This document shows positions 6,024 to 11,729 of a stretch of DNA of 11,729 nucleotides, piece after piece (position 1 is the first letter of the stretch; each line of letters begins with the position of its first letter). This DNA comes from Chloroflexota bacterium (GTDB lineage Bacteria > Chloroflexota > Anaerolineae > Anaerolineales > UBA4823), in the NCBI GenBank assembly GCA_021849525.1, contig JAJZSS010000016.1, positions 1 through 11,729 of the forward strand, written 5' to 3'. The notes beneath the pieces were generated by a model that saw nothing but the letters and a program-made list of their open reading frames with translations, was not told the origin of the DNA and ran no database searches. The position numbers and the translations under genes are program-made.

Positions 6024-7019
6024 TTATTCCCGATAATTCGGAGCTGGCTTAGGCTTGTTTTTGAGGACGGCTTCAATCTGTTCCATCACATCGGGTGTAA
6101 GCTGCGCAGCAACATCCAGGGCTTTCATGTTCTCCTGAACCTGGCTGGCGCGAGATGCACCGGTGATGACCGTGCTTACATTGGGATTCTTAAGACACCA
6201 GGCAAGCGCCAGCTGTGCCGTTGAACAGCCTAATCCATCTGCAACCGTAGTCAGCTGCCGTACTTTTGCGATTTCCTCTTTCCCTTTATCAGAATCCAGG
6301 TGTTTACGCAGCCATTCATAACCTTTAAGAGCCATCCGTGAGTCCTCTGGAACGCCATTATTGTATTTTCCGGTTAATATTCCACTTGCCAGGGGACTCC
6401 AGATTGTAGTACCCAGACCAATTTCTTTATATAAGCGATGATATTCTTTTTCAACCCGGTCACGGTGGAACATATGATATTCGGGCTGCTCCATCGTGGG
6501 TGGAATCAAGTGTTCGCGACGGGCGACTGCATAGGCTTCCATGATTTGGACTGCTGACCACTCTGAAGTACCCCAATAAAAAGCTTTGCCTTGATTGATA
6601 AACTGGGTCATCGTCCAAACAGTTTCTTCGATCGGCGTTTCTGGATCTGGCCGGTGGCAAAATAGCAGGTCCACATACTCCAGTTGAAGTCGCTTCAAAG
6701 ATGCATGCAAGCCCTCAGTTAAGTGCTTTCGTGAAAGCCCTTGATCGTTTGGGCCGTTTCCACCCCAGAAGAGTTTTGTCGAGATGATGAGATCAGAGCG
6801 CTTCCACCCCATTTTTTGGACGACTTCACCCATGACAATTTCAGCATTCCCGGTCGCGTAGACCTCGGCATTGTCGAAGAAATTTACGCCAGAGTCATAT
6901 GCGGCTTTCATACATTCCATTGCTATGTCCAGGCCTACCTGACCCCCATATGTAACCCAGGCCCCGAGGGAAAGTGCAGACACCTGTAAGCCAGATGAAC
7001 CAAGATGTCGGTATTCCAT
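6024..7019 (-). CDS. Aldo/keto reductase, AKR6 (voltage-gated K+ channel beta-subunit-like)
   Basis: 331 residues, an NADPH-dependent TIM-barrel oxidoreductase of the cytoplasm. The catalytic tetrad is intact: D49 and Y54 in [10 protein letters not shown]82 in ISTKLFWGG and H122 in LLFCHRPDP. The stretches [59 protein letters not shown] and the end [11 protein letters not shown] closely match the animal Kv-beta family and its bacterial relatives such as YghZ. Kv-beta has Asn where H122 stands here, so an active reductase is likely. ATG at 7019 is chosen for AAGGAG seven bases upstream; the frame reaches back to a TTG at 7052 without a ribosome-binding site. It has its own promoter and terminator, so it is probably a single-gene unit. 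No K+ channel gene is nearby. Likely role: reducing reactive aldehydes or ketones; true substrate unknown. Confidence 0.93.
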   Translation of the reverse strand: MEYRHLGSSGLQVSALSLGAWVTYGGQVGLDIAMECMKAAYDSGVNFFDNAEVYATGNAEIVMGEVVQKMGWKRSDLIISTKLFWGGNGPNDQGLSRKHLTEGLHASLKRLQLEYVDLLFCHRPDPETPIEETVWTMTQFINQGKAFYWGTSEWSAVQIMEAYAVARREHLIPPTMEQPEYHMFHRDRVEKEYHRLYKEIGLGTTIWSPLASGILTGKYNNGVPEDSRMALKGYEWLRKHLDSDKGKEEIAKVRQLTTVADGLGCSTAQLALAWCLKNPNVSTVITGASRASQVQENMKALDVAAQLTPDVMEQIEAVLKNKPKPAPNYRE

Positions 7020-7058
7020 ACTTCCGCTCCTTGTGTGTGAATTTGTTCTCAAGCTTGA

Positions 7059-7067
7059 ATTATATCA
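7059..7067 (-). promoter_or_regulatory. Extended -10 promoter of the aldo/keto reductase gene
   Basis: The minus strand reads TGATATAAT (7067-7059), a perfect -10 with the TG extension that compensates for a poor -35. Transcription would start near 7052, about 33 bases before the ATG. A small imperfect hairpin, ATCACTCA / TGAGGTGAT, overlaps the upstream edge and could be a regulator site, but it is not convincing. Confidence 0.5.
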
Positions 7068-7100
7068 CCTCAGTTTTGAGTGATTTCTTACACCCGTCGA

Positions 7101-7910
7101 TCACCTGGGAATGGTCTCTTGCCTTGAGGAAATGTGATTGCGGGCAAATAATACTAATTCACTATTCGGGGCAGCAACGGTTGGATAGCTGCGGAAATTG
7201 TAGTTTGTACCTGGCTGTAAAGGAAATAGTTGGCTGCCGTCCAGCGTTTCAATAACACCGCCGGCTTCTTCGATCAGAAGCCATCCACCGGCGATACCCC
7301 AAATTTTTGGGGTCGCATCGAATCCGATTATTGCACTTCCCCGCGCCACACAACACAAACTGTATCCCGTTGAACCCAGAATCCGAGGTTTGTATGGGAT
7401 TTGAACTTTATAATGGCGATAGGTGCGTGAACAGCAGCTAAAAAACGAAGAGTGATCTTGTGGATCGGGCTCGAGAACCTGGATCCGATTGCCATTCAAA
7501 AAAGCTCCTTGCCCGCGTTGGCAAACATATATCTCATCGAGCATCGGGAATTGCATGACAGATTCCTGGGGTATCCCGTTAACCAGCCTGGTAAGCAGCA
7601 CACCCCAGGTGTGCAAACCCTGGCGAAAGTTGGTCGAGCCATCCAAAGGATCGATAATCCAGGTTGCGTTATTTTGGTTGTCCACAATATTGGGGTATTG
7701 TGGATATAGCTCTTCACTGATGATAACGTCATCAGGGTACCTGGCGTGGATTGAATCCGAGATTAATCGGTCCGCAGCCAGATCTGCTTCGGTTACCAGG
7801 GAATGATCCAACTTGACGCTGTAGGCCAGTCGTTTCTGTTTGAAATACTCAACGAGTAAAGAGCTTGCTTCCTGGGCGACCGATGCTGTGAAGGCGAGGA
7901 CTGATTCCAT
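7101..7910 (-). CDS. Inositol monophosphatase family protein with a substituted metal ligand
   Basis: 269 residues, member of the Mg-dependent, Li-sensitive phosphatase family (IMPase, SuhB, CysQ). Visible motifs: VTEADLAAD (39-47), ISEE with E66, WIIDPLDGSTNF (84-95) holding D87 and D90, and EEAGG at the C-terminal motif. The normally invariant Asp of the WDxAAG motif (Asp220 in human IMPA1) is Gly205 here (KIWGIAGGW; codon GGT where GAT would be Asp). Activity may therefore be reduced or altered. ATG at 7910 follows the TGA of the preceding gene by 7 bases and fits the family's usual N-terminus; an ATG at 7949 would overlap that gene by 32 bases and add 13 unlikely residues. Neither start has a clear ribosome-binding site, suggesting translational coupling. 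Substrate could be inositol phosphate, PAP or another phosphomonoester; sequence alone does not decide. Confidence 0.88.
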   Translation of the reverse strand: MESVLAFTASVAQEASSLLVEYFKQKRLAYSVKLDHSLVTEADLAADRLISDSIHARYPDDVIISEELYPQYPNIVDNQNNATWIIDPLDGSTNFRQGLHTWGVLLTRLVNGIPQESVMQFPMLDEIYVCQRGQGAFLNGNRIQVLEPDPQDHSSFFSCCSRTYRHYKVQIPYKPRILGSTGYSLCCVARGSAIIGFDATPKIWGIAGGWLLIEEAGGVIETLDGSQLFPLQPGTNYNFRSYPTVAAPNSELVLFARNHISSRQETIPR

Positions 7911-7917
7911 GTTTGCG

Positions 7918-9924
7918 TCAGCGCTCCAATGGTTGAAGTGGGTTATCATTCAGGACCATTTCGAGATAATCTTCAGATACGGCAGACTCGGGTGATGCCC
8001 CCAGATAACGGATCAATTCATCCATCAGGGTTGCTTTGTATTCTGCATCCCGCCGGCTCCAGGTGCGTGATTTTACTTCTAAGAAGTACCCAAGCTCAGG
8101 TTTATTAAGATGATCCAGGTTGATATAAAATTCTGTGTTTTTGTAAGCAACCTTCCATCGCCGCCGATCCTTATCGATGGCGATTTCGGCCACTGGTTTG
8201 AAATACTCTCTGTAAAAGCGCAGGCTGTGGGTGGCAGGCGCTAAAAAGCGGCTGCGGGACAGTAAGATATCCGAAGGAAATTGGTGTTCACGGGTTGGGC
8301 CAATCAGGGTCAAACGATAGCGAACATTCGAGATTTCACCACCTCCATCATCGATAAACTCATCTTCCCGGTACCGTACCGTACCTTGTTCTGCTTCAGG
8401 GAAAAGGAAGTAGGTATCGTATTCATGATAATGACGATGGTATTGGATCTCTAGATCGGGTTTCAGGAGGGCTGCCAGAATGGGTGCAGGATCGGAAATC
8501 CGTACTTTGGCCTGTACTTCAAAACTCTCCCCTTCCAATGCGCCCCCGATGGCGATCAGCTTGGCAAGGACAGATTGTTCACGCTGAATTAAGAATGCAT
8601 CCATTCGCCTGGCATACTCATCTGCCTGGCGTAATAATTCTTCTTCCTGGAGAGTCGTTAGTTTTTGCTGGCGCATCAACCACTTACCGTTGACCATAAC
8701 ATCGGTTACGTCTGTAGATTTCGCGGCGTAGATAATTTGTGCGTAAACTCCATCCGGGTCACGGCGAAAGCGGGGCGCGTTGTGCAAGCGATTAGTGTCA
8801 ATCAGGATAAGATCGGCGCGCTTACCCGGTTCAAGAGAGCCTATCAGGTGACCCATGTGGATCGCCTGGGCTCCCAGACGAGTTGCCATTGCCAGTGCCG
8901 TTTGGGCAGGAATGGCAGTCGGATCACCGCTGGCGCCCTTCCCTAAAATTGCTGCCAGGCGGACTTCTTCAAACATATCCAGGTCATTGTTAGAGGCCGA
9001 TCCGTCGGTACCGATGCCTACATTCAAGCCTATTTCGAGCATGCGTGCGACAGGAGCAAAGCCAGAAGCCAGTTTTAGATTTGAGGACGGGTTATGGGCT
9101 ACACCAGCCTGGTTATGATACAGGGTATGCATTTCGCCTTCATCAATATGTACACAATGTGCGGCAATGACTTTGGCATCGAATAGTTGATGTTTCTTGA
9201 TATAGGGGACGACCGGCATCCCGTTCTCAGCGCGCATATTCTCAACTTCAAGTGCAGTTTCGGCAATGTGCGTATGCAAAGGAACGTCATATTCCGCTGC
9301 TAGAGCGGCCGTTTGGCGGAGGATTTCTGGCGTGCAGGTGTACGGTGCGTGGGGCGCTACCGAAGGTACAATCAGGGGGTGGTTTTTCCACTTTTGGATA
9401 AACTCGCGGGCTGCAGCTAAGGATTCTTCGAAGGATTGAGCGTCTGGGGCGGAAAATTTTAATACCGTTTGTGAGCATACCGCCCGCAGACCGGCTTCGG
9501 CTGTTGCGCGAGCAACGTGCTCTTCGAAATAGTACATATCGGCAAAACAGGTGACTCCTGAGCGAATCAGCTCTACACAAGCAATTTGAGTACCCAGGCG
9601 AACAAACTCGGGGGATACAAACTCGCGTTCTACCGGCATCATATACCCCAGTAGCCAGACATCCAGGCGCAAATCGTCAGCCAGACCCCGCATCAGCGTC
9701 ATCGGAACATGGGTGTGCGCGTTGACCAGGCCGGGCATGAGGACTTTCCCACCGCAATCCAGGTTGGAAACCGCCGTAAACTGGCTTTTTAGGGCTTCTT
9801 CTGGTCCGACAGCCAGGATAGAATCGCCCTGGCCAGCGACAGCGCCTGGCTCATATAGTCGAAATGCCTTATCCATTGTCAGAACAATAGCATTGGTAAG
9901 CAACAAATCACATTCTATAGTCAC
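7918..9924 (-). CDS. MtaD-type amidohydrolase (MTA/SAH deaminase family) fused to a C-terminal CYTH-like domain
   Basis: 668 residues, about 220 more than a normal MtaD. Residues 1-450 are a TrzA/ATZ/MtaD amidohydrolase: metal site HTH (70-72) in NAHTHVPM, HTHIAET (217-223) with the catalytic Glu222, H256 in AAHCVH, and D307 in GTDGSASNN. Family members deaminate 5'-methylthioadenosine or S-adenosylhomocysteine, but also guanine- or triazine-like compounds. Residues about 466-645 look like a CYTH domain (triphosphate tunnel fold): EVQAKVRI (469-476), EYDTYF, VRYRED, YRLTLIGP, LRFYREYFKP, and NLDHLNKPELGYFLEVKSR near the end. Two usual acidic metal ligands are changed (EVQAK for ExExK; EVK for ExE). 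GTG at 9924 has AAAGGA eight bases upstream and lies 13 bases after cinA. The amidohydrolase call is firm; CYTH rests on motif memory. Confidence 0.88.
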   Translation of the reverse strand: MTIECDLLLTNAIVLTMDKAFRLYEPGAVAGQGDSILAVGPEEALKSQFTAVSNLDCGGKVLMPGLVNAHTHVPMTLMRGLADDLRLDVWLLGYMMPVEREFVSPEFVRLGTQIACVELIRSGVTCFADMYYFEEHVARATAEAGLRAVCSQTVLKFSAPDAQSFEESLAAAREFIQKWKNHPLIVPSVAPHAPYTCTPEILRQTAALAAEYDVPLHTHIAETALEVENMRAENGMPVVPYIKKHQLFDAKVIAAHCVHIDEGEMHTLYHNQAGVAHNPSSNLKLASGFAPVARMLEIGLNVGIGTDGSASNNDLDMFEEVRLAAILGKGASGDPTAIPAQTALAMATRLGAQAIHMGHLIGSLEPGKRADLILIDTNRLHNAPRFRRDPDGVYAQIIYAAKSTDVTDVMVNGKWLMRQQKLTTLQEEELLRQADEYARRMDAFLIQREQSVLAKLIAIGGALEGESFEVQAKVRISDPAPILAALLKPDLEIQYHRHYHEYDTYFLFPEAEQGTVRYREDEFIDDGGGEISNVRYRLTLIGPTREHQFPSDILLSRSRFLAPATHSLRFYREYFKPVAEIAIDKDRRRWKVAYKNTEFYINLDHLNKPELGYFLEVKSRTWSRRDAEYKATLMDELIRYLGASPESAVSEDYLEMVLNDNPLQPLER

Positions 9925-9937
9925 AGGCTTGATCCTT

Positions 9938-11107
9938 TCATTCTTGACGCTCTATTTGCTTGAGAGATAAATTTCGCAGAATATTGAGAGCATGATTGGA
10001 TGCCCAACGTGCGGCGTATTGAGGCGGTCCTCCATAAGGACGGATAATTCGTTCTTCACCGGCGGGGGTTATCAGGATCATGAGTATTTCCTGACGATTC
10101 TCTTTGGGAACGATCGCTATTCCCATACCAATATCTGCAGCATGCTCCTTCAAGTCGGACAACAAGTGCTCGCGCACAGATTCTGGGTCTGCAGAAGTAG
10201 CCAGAAGCTGTGCTCCCAGGAAAGGCCCGGATAGCCTGGAAAGACTCTGGGCAAGCTGGCTGATCTGGCCGTCTAGCACCAATCGCAACGTCCACCCCAA
10301 TTCTGATAATCTGCGCAGAGCAACGGTTTCCAGTGTCTCGCCATCTACACCGTATATCCAGGCGCCCAATCGTTTGCGGATTTCAGTTTCAAGCGGGGTA
10401 ATCAACCGTTCTGCTTCATCCAAAGAGTCTGCTTTGGCGGCGATCCGGATATCTACCTGCCCCGAATGGGCTGCCAGGCCAACGGTGGGATTATCCAGGG
10501 TCTCCAGGTCGGAGATTAATTCGTCAATTTGCGATTCACCTACTCCGGCGGTATGCAGCAGGCGGATTCGAATTGTGCCAAATAACTGGTATCGTTTTTG
10601 TAAGTATGGAATAATCGCATTTTCCATGAGATATTCCATCTCACTTGGCACGCCTGGCAAGGAAATTACGGATTGCATCCCTTGCTCGAAGATAAATGCC
10701 GGAGCGGTGCCGACCGGATTTTCTACGGGCACCGCTCCTCTTGGAATAAACGCCTGGCGGCGGTTATTTTCGGTGGCTTGCCGGCCAAAGCGAGCGAAGC
10801 GGGCTTGAATTTGTTCCCACAGTTCTGGGATGTATTCCAGCTCGACTTCATAGGCCAGGGCTACAGCTTCACGGGTGGGATCGTCCACAGTTGGCCCAAG
10901 ACCGCCTGTTGTGAGCACAAAATCACAGCTGGTCAGAGCCTGTTGGATTGCGGCTGCTATACGTCGGGGATTATCGCCAACAGTTGTTTTTCGATAGAGA
11001 TCGACGCCCAAATCGGCCAGTTTCCGGGCGATAGAATGCGCATTGGTATCGACAATTTCACCTAATAAAATTTCAGTACCAATCGTGATGATTTCAGCAG
11101 TTGGCAT
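9938..11107 (-). CDS. cinA: CinA-family protein with degenerate C-terminal amidase domain
   Basis: 389 residues. The N-terminal domain (1-170) is the MoaB/MogA-like COG1058 fold with ITIGTEILLGEIVDTN, TTGGLGPTVDDPTRE (66-80) and LPGVPSEM (150-157); in characterised homologues it hydrolyses ADP-ribose or related pyrophosphates. A middle KH-like region (about 178-255) ends in WIYGVDGETLE, as in canonical CinA. The C-terminal region aligns by spacing with the PncC nicotinamide-nucleotide amidase domain, but the catalytic motif AESCTGG is replaced by LVLDGQIS (276-283), with Asp279 where the catalytic Ser should be. NMN deamidation is therefore unlikely from this chain. ATG at 11107 follows a short AGGT and a more distant AAAGG. 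It heads a close-packed cluster with the amidohydrolase/CYTH and IMPase-like genes. A link to competence is historical and not implied here. Confidence 0.92.
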   Translation of the reverse strand: MPTAEIITIGTEILLGEIVDTNAHSIARKLADLGVDLYRKTTVGDNPRRIAAAIQQALTSCDFVLTTGGLGPTVDDPTREAVALAYEVELEYIPELWEQIQARFARFGRQATENNRRQAFIPRGAVPVENPVGTAPAFIFEQGMQSVISLPGVPSEMEYLMENAIIPYLQKRYQLFGTIRIRLLHTAGVGESQIDELISDLETLDNPTVGLAAHSGQVDIRIAAKADSLDEAERLITPLETEIRKRLGAWIYGVDGETLETVALRRLSELGWTLRLVLDGQISQLAQSLSRLSGPFLGAQLLATSADPESVREHLLSDLKEHAADIGMGIAIVPKENRQEILMILITPAGEERIIRPYGGPPQYAARWASNHALNILRNLSLKQIERQE

Positions 11108-11135
11108 GACCTAGTATACCTTTAATCATTGAGTC

Positions 11136-11177
11136 AAAGAGCGCAGGAGGGGTCTGATGACTTCTACTGCGCTCTTT
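11136..11177 (-). terminator. Hairpin terminator after the ABC transporter gene
   Basis: An 11-bp perfect stem, AAAGAGCGCAG (11136-11146) with CTGCGCTCTTT (11167-11177), encloses a 20-base loop in which GTC/GAC may pair further. On the minus strand it is followed by a short T-rich CTCTTTGACT, on the plus strand by TTTTGTGT. It lies 56 bases after the transporter stop and 29 bases before cinA, so it most likely ends the transporter transcript. The long loop and short T-run make it less typical than the terminator at 5973-6011. Confidence 0.65.
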
Positions 11178-11232
11178 TGTGTGGGGCGAAGGGCAATCCG
11201 ATTTCTGCACCACCTGATTACATCCGGTAGTT

Positions 11233-11729
11233 TTACTCTATACCAAGGTAGGCTTTCTGAACCATTTCGTTTTTCTTCAGGTTTTCAGCATTGTCTTGCA
11301 AGACGATCCGTCCCGTTTGCAGAACATAGCCGCGGTGAGCAATTGAGAGCGCCATCAATGCATTTTGTTCGACGAGCAGAATCGTTGTACCTTCGCGATT
11401 AATCGTTTGGACGGTTTCAAAAATACCTTCCACCAGAATTGGGGCTAAACCCATGGATGGCTCATCCAATAAAAGCAGTCGTGGGCGAGCCATCAAAGCG
11501 CGCCCAATCGCCAGCATCTGTTGCTCACCCCCCGAAAGGGTCCCGGCTACTTGTTTCCGGCGTTCTTTCAAGCGTGGAAAGACCTGGTAAACCCGATCCA
11601 GATCTTGCTGGATTTGGAGTTTATCATTTCGGATATATGCGCCTAGATCCAGGTTCTCCTCAACCGATAGGCGAGCGAAGACCCCCCGACCTTCGGGGAC
11701 AACCGATACACCTTTAGAAACCACTTGGT
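11233..11729 (-). CDS. livF: LivF-like branched-chain amino-acid ABC transporter ATPase, 5' end beyond the window
   Basis: The C-terminal 164 residues of a nucleotide-binding subunit; the N-terminus with Walker A lies past base 11729. Visible are VSVVPEGRGVFARLSVEENL (the stretch after the Q-loop typical of LivF), signature LSGGEQQMLAIGRALM, Walker B LLLLDEPSMGLAP, and LLVEQNALMAL, where the usual H-loop region carries the Glu-Gln-Asn form typical of LivF rather than LivG. LivF pairs with LivG to power uptake of branched-chain amino acids or, in relatives, urea or short amides, through LivH/LivM at the inner membrane. The frame is open to the window edge, so the GTG at 11724 is an internal Val and not the start. 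The protein ends AYLGIE, close to the normal LivF end. The gene is followed by a hairpin. The gene symbol marks the family; the transported substrate cannot be read from this fragment. Confidence 0.92.
   Translation of the reverse strand, partial: QVVSKGVSVVPEGRGVFARLSVEENLDLGAYIRNDKLQIQQDLDRVYQVFPRLKERRKQVAGTLSGGEQQMLAIGRALMARPRLLLLDEPSMGLAPILVEGIFETVQTINREGTTILLVEQNALMALSIAHRGYVLQTGRIVLQDNAENLKKNEMVQKAYLGIE

Noticed and set aside
7681..7704. 9-bp perfect inverted repeat (TCCACAATA / TATTGTGGA, 6-base loop)
   Set aside because: It lies inside the IMPase-family coding region with no T-run on either side; a chance hairpin is the simplest reading.
10104..10808. Long plus-strand frame (234 codons) opposite cinA
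   Set aside because: It is antisense to a clear CinA coding region, its product has no recognisable domain or sensible composition, and it looks like a codon-bias shadow.
11115..11136. Possible promoter TTGACT ... TATACT before cinA
   Set aside because: The spacer is only 13 bases and the -10 would leave almost no leader before the ATG, so I could not support it.
1..11729. Mobile elements, tRNA genes, CRISPR, prophage or integration sites
   Set aside because: No transposase, integrase, repeat-spacer array, tRNA-like fold or flanking direct repeat was seen.

Overview
Every supported gene in this 11.7 kb window lies on the minus strand, so transcription runs from high to low coordinates. Base composition looks moderate. 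Non-ATG starts are frequent: two TTG and one GTG have good ribosome-binding sites, and one gene has no conventional start at all. There are no RNA genes, CRISPR arrays, insertion sequences or long repeats, and no gene-free stretch longer than 300 bases. From the style of the proteins (bacterial Ser/Thr kinase with an FRD catalytic loop and PQQ-type repeats, LivF-type transporter, Kv-beta-like aldo/keto reductase) I would guess a Chloroflexota bacterium, perhaps Anaerolineae. That is inference; no marker gene fixes it.

Region A (11729 to 11233) is the 3' part of a LivF-like branched-chain amino-acid ABC transporter ATPase, followed by a strong hairpin at 11136-11177. Region B (11107 to about 7101) is a tight cluster with gaps of 13 and 7 bases. 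It holds a CinA-family protein whose C-terminal amidase domain has lost its catalytic motif, an MtaD-type amidohydrolase carrying an extra C-terminal domain that I read as CYTH, and an inositol-monophosphatase-family protein with Gly in place of a conserved metal-binding Asp. Region C (7019 to 6024) is a single aldo/keto reductase of the AKR6 (Kv-beta) type with its own extended -10 promoter and a clear terminator.

Region D (5898 to the left edge) is the most interesting part. It is one six-gene transcription unit behind a promoter flanked by two perfect DNA dyads. The genes are, in order: a Ser/Thr protein kinase fused to an eight-repeat PQQ-like propeller with no membrane segment, a PP2C phosphatase, a J-domain/von Willebrand A (vWA) fusion, a zinc-ribbon/FHA protein, an 80-residue protein of unknown function, and an OmpR/PhoB-type response regulator that runs off the window. 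Kinase, phosphatase and FHA reader form a write/erase/read phosphothreonine module. The J/vWA protein is a plausible client or chaperone-like effector, and the response regulator a possible transcriptional output. The arrangement recalls the known kinase-PP2C-vWA (TerY-P type) triads but is richer, and I cannot assign it to a described system.
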